64,000 nucleotides of DNA from Chloroflexota bacterium (GCA_014584575.1 JACTMP010000073.1:124001-188000), one strand, 5' to 3'. Numbered from the stretch's first letter, positions 34,244 through 42,254 are shown. Program-made: numbers and translations. The notes: generated from the sequence alone by a model not told the origin.

Positions 34244-34681
34244 ATGACGATGATGCGTGTGGTTCTTGATGCGAACGTCTATATTAGCGCGTTAATATCC
34301 AGCCAGGGGCACCCCGCCACTATTATCAACAGATGGCTGGCGGGGGAGTGCGAGGTTTTGCTTTCTCAACCCATCGTAGATGAGATTTTGCGGGTAACTG
34401 CTTATGAACGGCTGCAAAGAAAGTACCAGAAAATCCGCGAAAATCGGCTTGAATTTGTGGAATTGATTGCAGAACAGGGCATATGGGTGGAGCCAGCAGA
34501 AACAGTAGCGGTTGTGACCGCCGATGAATCAGACAATCGCTATCTGGAATGTGCGGTTGCCGGCCGTGCCCGTTATGTGGTAACTGGTGATGAACATTTG
34601 CTGCACGTGGGCGAGTATCAAGGCATAACTGTTCTGTCACCAACTGCCTTTGTAACGTTGCTGGAAACGGGTAATGCCTGA
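34244..34681 (+). CDS. PIN-domain toxin, module 4
   Basis: A 145-residue copy of the toxin at 31126 with about eleven substitutions (for example DANVYIS for DANIYIS, AGECEV for AGEFEV, PAETVAV for PTEIVAV). All the acidic PIN residues remain, so it should be active. It ends three bases before the fourth module repeat. Confidence 0.92.
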   Translation: MTMMRVVLDANVYISALISSQGHPATIINRWLAGECEVLLSQPIVDEILRVTAYERLQRKYQKIRENRLEFVELIAEQGIWVEPAETVAVVTADESDNRYLECAVAGRARYVVTGDEHLLHVGEYQGITVLSPTAFVTLLETGNA

Positions 34682-34684
34682 CGA

Positions 34685-34736
34685 GGCCGTAACACGATTG
34701 ATGGGGGTGGCGTACGGCCATATAATTCCACCGTTA
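34685..34736 (+). repeat. Module repeat, copy 4
   Basis: A 52-bp copy starting GGCCGTAACACGATTGATGG, the most diverged at its right end (ACGGCCATATAATTCC). It begins three bases after the PIN stop. Just beyond it lies GTTGGGC. Confidence 0.9.
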
Positions 34737-34753
34737 ACGTTGGGCAAGACAGG

Positions 34754-34790
34754 TGTGGTACGGTCTGGAAGACCGACCACAGCAAAGCGG
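34754..34790. repeat. Hairpin ending CCACAGCAAA
   Basis: TGTGGTACGGTCT and AGACCGACCACA form an imperfect stem, followed by GCAAAGCGGG. A related tail (CCCACCACAGCAAACGGG) is at 44413-44430. Possibly a REP-like element closing the island. Confidence 0.45.
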
Positions 34791-34851
34791 GTACGGCCGT
34801 GTCCTCCATAAATGGCTCAGCTAACATCGTGTTAGGTCTAGTTTTGCAAAA

Positions 34852-35694
34852 TCACTCAGCTTCACCAATAAGTGCAGTATCTTGATGCTTGCCGAGTTCC
34901 ACCAGAGGCATTCCAATATTTGCCCATATGATTCTTTGAATATCCTCATTTGAGTATCCTAAATCTCGCATGATATTTATTCTGTCACGAATGATAGAGT
35001 TGTCTTTTTCCAATATTTGACGTTGGATTAACTCATTTTCGAGGACAAGTCTTTCACGTTCTGATACCTCGCGATATTCTCTGTCTTGCCGTCTACGATG
35101 CCTGTCGTTTAGATATTCACGAATTTGCAGTAATGGGTTTAGCGCACCTAAGAATTCCCAAAAACCAGGAGATTCAATACGAATACTATTAATGAGGAGT
35201 CTATTTTGTGGGAGAATTAGATTTTCATTTAGTTTATCAAAAGCGTACGGCCCCACATTGACTCCAAATTCATAGTAATATTGGTATCCCCGTCTAAAAT
35301 GTTTGCTTTGAAAGTTGAAACGTTCCAGGTATATGTTCTCAAAAAGATAGAGTGCGTTGTAAACCATTTCAACATCGTGCAAGAATCTAGTGACCTCGTT
35401 AACTGAACCACCACGGCTTGAAAGGATTTTTACGAAACCAAATCCTTCAGGGATATTTGTCCTCCTGTCAACTGAAGAGGGTGTTTTAATGTTCGGTCTC
35501 CTCCTCTGGATTTGATCAACAAAGGCACCTAACTGACCGCGCCTCTCAAAATATTTAATCAATTCACGAGCCTTATCACTTTTGGTTGTTCCCGCTAGTT
35601 TCTCATAATCGACACTGAGATCTAAGGCAAGGTTCCTCAACTCGGTATCATTAAATGCTTTATTCAATATCTCAGATAGTTCTTGAGTGTCCAT
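34852..35694 (-). CDS. Effector-associated-domain protein of a probable conflict system
   Basis: A 280-residue protein. Residues 1-67 are a helical effector-associated domain (LDLSVDYEKLAG, KARELIKYFERRGQLGAF, QRRRPN) closely similar to the C-terminus of the HAM1 fusion at 6169. The rest contains ESPGFWEFLGALNPLLQIRE and a long charged coiled coil (HRRRQDREYREVSERERLVL), which I recall as an accessory component near such effectors. Start at ATG 35694 because GGAG lies eight bases upstream. The DNA is visibly AT-richer than its surroundings and lacks ACGGCCGT, suggesting recent transfer. No effector or STAND ATPase is adjacent. Confidence 0.72.
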   Translation of the reverse strand: MDTQELSEILNKAFNDTELRNLALDLSVDYEKLAGTTKSDKARELIKYFERRGQLGAFVDQIQRRRPNIKTPSSVDRRTNIPEGFGFVKILSSRGGSVNEVTRFLHDVEMVYNALYLFENIYLERFNFQSKHFRRGYQYYYEFGVNVGPYAFDKLNENLILPQNRLLINSIRIESPGFWEFLGALNPLLQIREYLNDRHRRRQDREYREVSERERLVLENELIQRQILEKDNSIIRDRINIMRDLGYSNEDIQRIIWANIGMPLVELGKHQDTALIGEAE

Positions 35695-35918
35695 TTGCAT
35701 TGCTCCATGGGCTACTTGTCAATGTGCCTTTACTAATTACTTGAGCCGCCTAACTATTTATTATGCCGACTCATTACACAACGAATCGCCATAATCACAT
35801 CCACTGCTGAACTTTCAATAGCTACAAGTTTACCGCAAGCTGCCTGCTGTTTGCCACTGTTTATGAAGGAGCATTGGCCGCCAACGCCGCCGAATGGAAT
35901 TCAGCGTCTGGTATACAA

Positions 35919-35969
35919 AACGCGCTAAAGCGCGTTGTCTGCGCTCCTGGTAACGTGCTTTGGCACGTT
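35919..35969. repeat. Pair of related 18-bp palindromes
   Basis: AACGCGCTAAAGCGCGTT (35919-35936) and AACGTGCTTTGGCACGTT (35952-35969) are both palindromes of the form AACGYGC-N4-GCRCGTT, with start points exactly 33 bp apart. They occupy the 325-base gap 35701-36025 together with a terminator-like hairpin; the rest of that gap (35701-35918) shows nothing I can name. Confidence 0.7.
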
Positions 35970-35978
35970 TATTGTATC

Positions 35979-36008
35979 AGCCTATGAATTCATTCATAGG
36001 CTTTTTTT
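35979..36008 (+). terminator. Terminator-like hairpin before the ABC-F gene
   Basis: AGCCTATGAA and TTCATAGGCT (four-base loop) followed by TTTTTT. It lies 17 bases before the ABC-F start and overlaps the region where a -35 box would be, so it either insulates the promoter from upstream transcription or is part of an attenuator. Confidence 0.75.
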
Positions 36009-36011
36009 GAG

Positions 36012-36017
36012 TATAAT
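36012..36017 (+). promoter_or_regulatory. -10 box of a leaderless ABC-F promoter
   Basis: Perfect TATAAT eight bases before the ATG at 36026, with no ribosome-binding site between. A -35-like TTCATT is 17 bases upstream inside the hairpin. Confidence 0.55.
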
Positions 36018-36025
36018 CCCCCCTC

Positions 36026-38050
36026 ATGGCAATCCTCAGTGCAAACCATCTCGGCCAGGCGTTTGGCGACTTTGACGTGTTCAGCGGTGTCAGCGGCAGC
36101 ATCCCCCACGAAGGCAAAGTGGGGCTGGTTGGCCCCAACGGCGTGGGCAAAACCACGCTCCTGCTCATCCTGGCCGGGTTAACGCCGCCCTCGGCCGGTA
36201 GCATCCACATTGCCAAAGGCACACAGTTAGGCTACCTGCCCCAGGAAGCGTCGCAAGCCTTCGCCGGGCATGACAACACCGTCTACGACGAACTGCTCAC
36301 CGTCTTCGCCACCCTGCGCAGCGACGAAACCCGGCTGCGCCAGATGGAGCAGCAAATGGCCGATGGCGACCATTCGCCAGAGTTGTTGGCCGAATATAGC
36401 CAGTTGCAGGTGCAGTTTGAAGCGGCCGGCGGCTACGACTACGAATTGCGCATCAAACAGGTGTTGACCGGCCTCGGTTTTGAACAGGCGGAGTGGCCGA
36501 TGCCATTGGCGCACCTCAGCGGCGGGCAAAAGACGCGCCTGCTGCTGGGACGGCTGCTGCTGGAACGGCCCGATCTGCTCATCCTGGACGAACCCACCAA
36601 CCATCTGGACGTGCAGGCGGTGGAGTGGCTGGAAGGGACGCTGAAGCTGTGGCCGGGCGCGTTGCTCATTGTCAGCCACGACCGCTACTTTCTGGACAAT
36701 GTGGTCAACACTGTTTGGGAGATGAGTCGCACCGGGATGCAACATTATCGCGGCAATTATTCCGCCTATGTGCAGCAGCGGCAGGCACGCTGGGAAAAGC
36801 AGTTGCAAAATTATGCCGATTTCCGCCAGCACATCGAGAAAGAGATGGATTACATCCGGCGCAACATTGCCGGGCAGCGCACGCAAATGGCGCAGGGCAA
36901 ATTGAGCCGGTTGGCGCGGGAAGTGGCCGCGTACCGGGCCGGTGGGTTGGCGGCCATTGGCGCGTTGCAAAGCAAAGGGTGGTTGCAGCTGACCAATGAG
37001 TTGGATTTGGGCCGGATTGCCACGTCGGTGAGTGAGTTGCAGCAGCAGATTGGCGAATTGGAGGCTCCACAACGGCCGTCGCACCTCCATATGCGTCTGC
37101 AATCCAGCCATCGCAGCGGCGAACTGGTCTTGCGCACCAAAGGGCTGGCCGTGGGCTACCCCGGCAACCAGTTATTTGCCGCCGACGATATTGAACTGCA
37201 CCGGCAGGAAGTGGCCGCGCTGATTGGCCCCAATGGGTCGGGCAAATCCACCTTTTTGAAGACGGTTTTGGAGAAATTGCCGCCGTTGACGGGCGAAATC
37301 AAACTGGGAGCCAGCCTGAGCCTGGCCTACTTTGCCCAGGCCCACGAAACGCTGCACCCGGAAAACACGGTACTGGACGAACTGCTGAACCGGGAAAACA
37401 TCCCCATCAGTGAGGCGCGGAATTACCTGGCGCTCTTTTTGTTTCGCGGGGATGATGTGTATAAGCGGGTGAGTATGCTCAGCGGTGGCGAGCGCGGGCG
37501 GCTGTCGCTGGCGCTGCTGGCGCGGGAGCGGGCGAACTTTTTGCTGCTGGATGAGCCAACCAACCATCTGGACATCCCGGCGCAGGAAATTTTGCAGGAG
37601 GCGATGGCCCAATATGGCGGCACCATTTTGATGGTGTCGCATGATCGCTATCTGGTGGACAGGCTGGCAACGCAGGTATGGGAGGTCAGCGACAACCACT
37701 TGCGCGTCTATCCCGGCAATTATCAGTCATACCTGGCCGCCCGGCAGCAGGAAAAAGAGGCCGCGAAGGGGCCGGTTCTAGCCGCACCGCCGGTACAAAA
37801 AGAAGCCGAATCCCCCGCTAATGGGGCGGCGTTGAGCAAAAATGAGCAGCGCCGCCTGCAAGAAACGGTGACGCTGTTGGAACGCCACATCGAAATGGCC
37901 GAACAGGAGTTGCAACGCACCATTACCGCTTTGCAACAGGCGACAGAAGCACAATCTTTTGATAAGATACAAAGCCTGAGCGCCGCTTATGCTGAGGCGG
38001 AAGACAATTTGAACGCTTTGATGGCGCAGTGGGAGAAGTTACATGAGTAG
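36026..38050 (+). CDS. ABC-F family ATPase
   Basis: A 674-residue protein with two ABC ATPase domains and no membrane part. First domain: GPNGVGKTTL, LSGGQKTRL, LLILDEPTNHLD; second: GPNGSGKSTF, LSGGERGRL, LLLDEPTNHLD. The linker between them is the basic, helical P-site tRNA interaction motif region (HIEKEMDYIRRNIAGQRTQM). A C-terminal coiled coil (LLERHIEMAEQELQRTITAL) follows. ABC-F proteins act on the ribosome to relieve stalling or protect against antibiotics; the subtype looks closest to Uup/EttA-like housekeeping forms. Its stop overlaps the CoaE-GNAT gene by eight bases. Confidence 0.94.
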   Translation: MAILSANHLGQAFGDFDVFSGVSGSIPHEGKVGLVGPNGVGKTTLLLILAGLTPPSAGSIHIAKGTQLGYLPQEASQAFAGHDNTVYDELLTVFATLRSDETRLRQMEQQMADGDHSPELLAEYSQLQVQFEAAGGYDYELRIKQVLTGLGFEQAEWPMPLAHLSGGQKTRLLLGRLLLERPDLLILDEPTNHLDVQAVEWLEGTLKLWPGALLIVSHDRYFLDNVVNTVWEMSRTGMQHYRGNYSAYVQQRQARWEKQLQNYADFRQHIEKEMDYIRRNIAGQRTQMAQGKLSRLAREVAAYRAGGLAAIGALQSKGWLQLTNELDLGRIATSVSELQQQIGELEAPQRPSHLHMRLQSSHRSGELVLRTKGLAVGYPGNQLFAADDIELHRQEVAALIGPNGSGKSTFLKTVLEKLPPLTGEIKLGASLSLAYFAQAHETLHPENTVLDELLNRENIPISEARNYLALFLFRGDDVYKRVSMLSGGERGRLSLALLARERANFLLLDEPTNHLDIPAQEILQEAMAQYGGTILMVSHDRYLVDRLATQVWEVSDNHLRVYPGNYQSYLAARQQEKEAAKGPVLAAPPVQKEAESPANGAALSKNEQRRLQETVTLLERHIEMAEQELQRTITALQQATEAQSFDKIQSLSAAYAEAEDNLNALMAQWEKLHE

Positions 38051-39329
38051 TCAGGGGAAGAACGACAAGCTGCAAAACGCCACCCATTATGACGGCAAGG
38101 TGATTATTGGCCTGACGGGGAACATCGCTACCGGCAAGTCGGCGGTGATGGGGCTGGCGCGGGAGGCGGGGGCTTTGACCATTGACGCGGACAAAATTGT
38201 GCATGAGTTGATGGATCGTGACAAAAAGTTGCAGGAGGCGATAGCGGCGGAGTTTACATCGCGGGTGCGAAAGGCGGACGGCCGTATAGACCGCGACCTT
38301 CTGGGGCAAATTGTCTTTTCTGACCCGGACCAGATGGCTCTGCTGGAATCCATTGTGCATCCGGCGGTGCGCCGCGAAGTGGACAAACGCATCCTGGAAA
38401 GCGACGCCGGTTATGTGATGATTGAAGCGATCAAATTGCTTGAAGGGGACATCCCCAAAGCGTGCCACCAGATATGGGTGACGCGCTGTGACCGGCAAAA
38501 GCAGCTAGAGCGGCTGCGTGTCTGCCGGGGCATGGAAACCTCGGCGGCGGCCAACCGCATCAAAGCACAAGGGGCGCAGGAAGAGAAGATCGCCTTTGCG
38601 GATGTGGTGATTGATACGAACGGCTTGATGAGCGATACCCAGGCGCAGTTTGAAGTAGCCTGGGGGCGGCTGCCCACGCCGGGACAGGCAGAGGCGAAAG
38701 CCCGCCTGGACTTGACGCCCGCGCCGGTGAGACGGCCGTTGTCCAAAACAGAAACAACGACGACGGAAACAGCTATGGAAACGGCCGTTACCGCCGAATC
38801 CACCGATGTTAGCGACCTGACCCCGCTGGAAATGGGCGACGCGCCGGAAGATTTGCAGGTACGCCGGGCGCGGCCGAACGACATCCCCTCCATTTTGCTG
38901 CTCATCCAGCAGTCCAGCGGCGGCGCCATCAAAATGAAACGGGCCGATATATTGGCTGCCTTGAGCGAGCGCGGTTACTTCATCGGCCAGGTGGGATCAG
39001 AGATCAGCACGGTGGTAGGCTGGAAGATTGACAGCCAGGTGGGGCGGGTGGAAGAGATTTACATACATCCGCCGGAGATGGTTGGGGTGACGGGTACGGC
39101 CGTGATTCAAGAAATCCAAAAATCCGCCTACGGCCATCTGTGCCAGCTCATCGTCGCCTTCATTCCGAACAACGCCCCGGATGATTTACGCCGCCTTTTT
39201 CTGGCGCACGGCTACACGCCCATGGAGCGCAGCGAAATGGCGAACAACTGGAAAGAGGCCATTGACGAATCGCAGCCGGAAGATAGCACCTATCTGGTGA
39301 AAGTTTTGTTGGATACAAGGTTGAAGTGA
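38043..39329 (+). CDS. coaE: Dephospho-CoA kinase fused to a GNAT-like domain
   Basis: A 428-residue fusion. Residues about 18-210 are dephospho-CoA kinase, the last step of CoA synthesis: GLTGNIATGKSAVM (P-loop), LTIDADKIVHELMD, and HPAVRREVDKRI. A Thr/Glu-rich linker of some 60 residues joins it to a C-terminal domain (about 275-428) with GNAT character (LQVRRARPNDIPSILLLI, VEEIYIHPPE, LFLAHGYTPMER). Since CoA is the product of the first half and acetyl-CoA the usual GNAT ligand, the halves are biochemically linked. GNAT activity is inferred from pattern only. Confidence 0.85.
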   Translation: MSSQGKNDKLQNATHYDGKVIIGLTGNIATGKSAVMGLAREAGALTIDADKIVHELMDRDKKLQEAIAAEFTSRVRKADGRIDRDLLGQIVFSDPDQMALLESIVHPAVRREVDKRILESDAGYVMIEAIKLLEGDIPKACHQIWVTRCDRQKQLERLRVCRGMETSAAANRIKAQGAQEEKIAFADVVIDTNGLMSDTQAQFEVAWGRLPTPGQAEAKARLDLTPAPVRRPLSKTETTTTETAMETAVTAESTDVSDLTPLEMGDAPEDLQVRRARPNDIPSILLLIQQSSGGAIKMKRADILAALSERGYFIGQVGSEISTVVGWKIDSQVGRVEEIYIHPPEMVGVTGTAVIQEIQKSAYGHLCQLIVAFIPNNAPDDLRRLFLAHGYTPMERSEMANNWKEAIDESQPEDSTYLVKVLLDTRLK

Positions 39330-39422
39330 CCGTAATCCGTAAATCGTGAGCCGATTTTCCGGCCCAGTTGGCAATGTGATTTCTTTTCTAATGAGAGTTA
39401 AAAATTTATTTCACTGATCCAC

Positions 39423-39479
39423 GAGGAGCGAGCATCCTCAGATGCGAGCCGTTCAGCATCTGAGGATGCTGAACTCCTC
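39423..39479. repeat. Palindromic element
   Basis: GAGGAG-CGA-GCATCCTCAGATGC is answered by GCATCTGAGGATGC-TGAA-CTCCTC around a ten-base loop: a 57-bp near-perfect inverted repeat without coding capacity between the CoaE fusion and a small membrane protein gene. Confidence 0.85.
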
Positions 39480-39493
39480 CTTGTGAATGGATA

Positions 39494-39748
39494 ATGAAGA
39501 TGAATAGTCTAAAAGCCTGGATACTCAAACACCCCAACCTCTCTGCCTGGTTTGTGTTGGCGTTGGGGATGGTATTGTTATTGGTTTATGAAGCGCGGGA
39601 TGTGGGGCTGCAAGCCAGCCAATGGTTTTGGCTGGTGGTCATTACCGTGTTGGTGGCCGGTGCCTGCATCTGGATCATTAGGTGGGGGGATGACGATGAG
39701 CCGGTGGTGGCCGAAGGGCCGACTGACAAACCGGCGGAAGAAGTGTAA
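39494..39748 (+). CDS. Small membrane protein with two helices
   Basis: An 84-residue protein with two hydrophobic helices (LSAWFVLALGMVLLLVYEA and FWLVVITVLVAGACIWIIRW) and an acidic tail (DDDEPVVAEGPTDKPAEEV). I recognise no family. It sits 86 bases before the M50 protease gene on the same strand and may be co-transcribed with it. Confidence 0.65.
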   Translation: MKMNSLKAWILKHPNLSAWFVLALGMVLLLVYEARDVGLQASQWFWLVVITVLVAGACIWIIRWGDDDEPVVAEGPTDKPAEEV

Positions 39749-39754
39749 AAAGTA

Positions 39755-39828
39755 TGCAGGTTGTAAGTGGCAAGTTGCAAGTCAGTCATTACCTGCCACC
39801 TGCAACTTGCAACCTGCTACCTGCCACC
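39755..39828. repeat. Hairpin of GCAGGTTG/CAACCTGC-type arrays
   Basis: GCAGGTTGTAAGTGGCAAGT and following units are answered by inverted CCTGCCACCTGCAACTTGC units. It fills the gap between the small membrane protein and the protease. The same unit family is found at 55113-55182 and 55618-55670. Confidence 0.9.
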
Positions 39829-39833
39829 CCCTC

Positions 39834-40964
39834 ATGCCCGTAACCCCCTTCATGCCGGAAAAACCGGCGGTCTCGTTGGATAAAGTCCAGGCCATGCGCA
39901 GCGGCATGGCCGACTGGTTTACCGTGCTGCATACGGGGTTGGATGAGCCGTTTCGGGGGGCGGTGCAGTTTCACGGCCGTTTCGTGCAAGACTCCGCCGA
40001 CTGTTTTGCCGACATACGCGCCCTCTTTGCCGTGCATGGTTTTACGCCCTATGTGCGCCGGGAAGTGGACGGCCGTATCGTCATCACCGCCGAACCGGGC
40101 GTTTTGCGAACCACCCCTTCCGACTGGCGCATCAACGCCCTGCTCTTTGCGCTGACCGTTTTCTCTACCATGTTTACCGGGGCGTTATTTTTTGAGTCAG
40201 ACACCCTACAACAAGGGCTGGAAATCTGGCGCGGCTGGCCGTATTGCCTGTGTATTATGCTCATCCTGGGGGCGCATGAGATGGGGCATTATTTTGCGGC
40301 GCGGTATCATGGCACGGCCGTGACCCTACCCTACTTCATCCCCTTCATTCCCCCCATTGGCACCATGGGCGCGGTCATTCGCCTCAAAGCCCCGCTGCCC
40401 AACAAACGTGTGCTGCTTGATGTGGGGGCGGCAGGGCCACTGGCCGGGTTACTTTTCGCCATTCCCATCCTCTTTTACGGCCTGTATACCTCAGAAATCG
40501 GCGTCGTGGTCAATGGCGTCCCCATCGAAGGCAACTCCATCCTCTATTACCTGGCAAAATACATCACCTTCGGCCAGTTTTTGCCCAACGCCACCTACGA
40601 TGTCTACTTGAACCAGGTGGCCTGGGCCGGTTGGGTGGGCTTGCTGGTGACGGCGCTGAACCTGATGCCCGTGGGCCAGTTGGATGGTGGGCACATCACG
40701 TATGCACTACTTGGCGAAAAGGCAGATCGGTTTTACTTGCCGGTTATGTTTATCCTGGCGCTGTTAGCCATTTTCTCGCTGGTGAGCGGGGGCGTGCTGA
40801 CCTGGGTGGTCTGGCTGATCTTGCTCTACTTCTTTGGCCGTTTACACGCCGAGCCATTGGACGACGTGACGCCGCTAGACCCCCGCCGCCGGGCGGTCGC
40901 CGTTTTTAGCATGGTGATGTTTTTATTGGTCTTTGTACCATTACCTTTTTACGTTATTAGCTAA
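39834..40964 (+). CDS. Site-2-protease-family (M50) membrane metalloprotease
   Basis: A 376-residue polytopic protein. The zinc site is HEMGHYFAARYHG (His-Glu-x-x-His) in one helix and NLMPVGQLDGGHI with the third ligand Asp in another. A cytosolic N-terminal domain of about 95 residues precedes the first helix. S2P enzymes cleave membrane-bound regulators within the bilayer; this subgroup resembles the plant and cyanobacterial EGY type. Start at ATG 39834; the longer open frame is repeat and overlap sequence. Confidence 0.9.
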   Translation: MPVTPFMPEKPAVSLDKVQAMRSGMADWFTVLHTGLDEPFRGAVQFHGRFVQDSADCFADIRALFAVHGFTPYVRREVDGRIVITAEPGVLRTTPSDWRINALLFALTVFSTMFTGALFFESDTLQQGLEIWRGWPYCLCIMLILGAHEMGHYFAARYHGTAVTLPYFIPFIPPIGTMGAVIRLKAPLPNKRVLLDVGAAGPLAGLLFAIPILFYGLYTSEIGVVVNGVPIEGNSILYYLAKYITFGQFLPNATYDVYLNQVAWAGWVGLLVTALNLMPVGQLDGGHITYALLGEKADRFYLPVMFILALLAIFSLVSGGVLTWVVWLILLYFFGRLHAEPLDDVTPLDPRRRAVAVFSMVMFLLVFVPLPFYVIS

Positions 40965-40977
40965 ACTGCAATTACCT

Positions 40978-41007
40978 TTGGACTGTTTGCAAAAAAAATG
41001 TTATGCT
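40978..41007 (+). promoter_or_regulatory. Promoter of the RRM protein gene
   Basis: TTGGAC (40978-40983), 18-base spacer with an A8 run, TATGCT (41002-41007). It leaves an untranslated leader of about 68 bases before the TTG start at 41082, typical of cold-regulated RNA-binding protein genes. Confidence 0.6.
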
Positions 41008-41081
41008 ACATTCTAGTTTTAATTGCTTAGGCAAGTTTGCAGCAAGGCCGCAGACAAGCACAAAATGGAGATTTTGGTAAG

Positions 41082-41534
41082 TTGAACAAGAAAATTTATG
41101 TCGGTAATTTGTCGTTTCAGGCCACAGAGGATGAGGTTCGTGACTTGTTTGCGGAATTTGGTTCTGTGGAGTCAGTGGCCATGATCAATGACCGGGACAC
41201 CGGTCGTTTTCGCGGCTTCTGTTTTGTAGAGATGGAAGAAGACGCAGCCGAGCAGGCAATCGCCGCTCTGAACGGTAAGGAAATTGACGGCCGCGAACTG
41301 CGTGTCAATGAAGCCCGTCCCCGTGAAGAACGCAGTGGCGGCAGCGGTGGTTATCGTGGCGGCAGCGGCGGCAGTCGCGGCGGCAGCGGCGGCTATCGTG
41401 GTGGCAGTGGTGGCAGTGGTGGCAATCGCGGCGGCAGCGGCGGCTATCGTGGCGGCGGCGACCGCAACAAGAGTGGCGGCGGCCGGCGGGACGATTACCG
41501 TCGCCGCGACGACTCTGGCGGCGACCGCTGGTAA
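41082..41534 (+). CDS. RRM RNA-binding protein with Gly-rich tail
   Basis: A 150-residue protein. Residues 3-80 are one RNA recognition motif with RNP2 (KIYVGNLSF) and RNP1 (RFRGFCFVEM). The rest is an RGG-type tail of repeated GGSGGYRGGSGG units ending in basic RRDDYRRRDD. Such proteins in cyanobacteria and Chloroflexi bind mRNA and are often cold-induced; the tail is expected to be disordered and could drive condensates. I take TTG at 41082 as start since MNKKIYVGNLS is the family beginning. Confidence 0.92.
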   Translation: MNKKIYVGNLSFQATEDEVRDLFAEFGSVESVAMINDRDTGRFRGFCFVEMEEDAAEQAIAALNGKEIDGRELRVNEARPREERSGGSGGYRGGSGGSRGGSGGYRGGSGGSGGNRGGSGGYRGGGDRNKSGGGRRDDYRRRDDSGGDRW

Positions 41535-41543
41535 AAAACTGCG

Positions 41544-42254
41544 GTGGAAGTGCAATTTGCTGTTGCCAAGATAAGCAAATACGCCTCCAGCGAAAGTGGT
41601 GACACACTGGAAATGATAGAAAGGCCGTCCGGCGGCCTTTCTTTCGTTTTGGCTGATGGGCAGCGTAGCGGGCTGTCTGCCAAGTTGATCAGCAATATGG
41701 TGGCCCGCAAAGCCATCCAACTGCTGAGCGAGGGGGTACGGGATGGGGCCGCCGCCCGCGCGGCGCACGACTATTTGTATGCCCAACGCGGCGGCAAGGT
41801 CAGCGCCACCCTCAACATTCTTTCCATTGATCTGGTCAGCAAAACGTTTGTCATCTCACGCAACAACGCCGCGCCGGTGTTGGTTTACACCCAGGCCGAT
41901 GGACACATTTTGTTGGATGAACCTTCCAAAAGTGTAGGCGTCAATCGTAACACCAAACCGGTGATTACGGAACTGCCGCTGCTGGTGGGGACCATCATCG
42001 TTATCTTCACGGATGGGTTGCGCCATGCCGGGGAATGGAGTGGCCATAATGGGTATGATCCTGCCGTTTCGTTTCGGGAGATGGTAGCAGCGGGCGTCAC
42101 CTCGCCGCGGGCGATTGCTGATTCCTTAATGGCAGGGGCGTTGGCAAAGGATAACGGCCGTCCCAAAGACGACATCAGTGTGTTGGTCACGGCCGTGTTG
42201 CCCGCCACACAAGACACCAAAATACGGCGAATGGATGTGCATTTGCCCCTCTAG
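41544..42254 (+). CDS. SpoIIE/PP2C-like phosphatase
   Basis: A 236-residue PPM-fold protein. GGLSFVLADGQRSGLSAKLI carries the first Asp-Gly motif, IIVIFTDGLRHAG the second, and KDDISVLVTAV the last, as in SpoIIE-type phosphatases that act on anti-sigma-factor antagonists. No sensor domain is attached. It starts nine bases after the RRM gene with GTG at 41544 and is followed seven bases later by a P-loop gene, so the three are probably co-transcribed. Confidence 0.85.
   Translation: MEVQFAVAKISKYASSESGDTLEMIERPSGGLSFVLADGQRSGLSAKLISNMVARKAIQLLSEGVRDGAAARAAHDYLYAQRGGKVSATLNILSIDLVSKTFVISRNNAAPVLVYTQADGHILLDEPSKSVGVNRNTKPVITELPLLVGTIIVIFTDGLRHAGEWSGHNGYDPAVSFREMVAAGVTSPRAIADSLMAGALAKDNGRPKDDISVLVTAVLPATQDTKIRRMDVHLPL

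Noticed and set aside
30640..34760. Calling the module array a true integron
   Set aside because: No integrase or attI is visible, and the repeat arms are not symmetric like an attC site. Kept only as a cassette-like hypothesis.
39552..39833. N-terminal extension of the M50 protease in the longer open frame
   Set aside because: It overlaps the small membrane protein gene in another frame and reads through the GCAGGTTG repeat array; its Trp/Cys-rich product is not protein-like.
41284..41607. Ala- or His-rich frames overlapping the RRM tail
   Set aside because: They are frame-shifted readings of the GGC-rich RGG tail, not independent genes.
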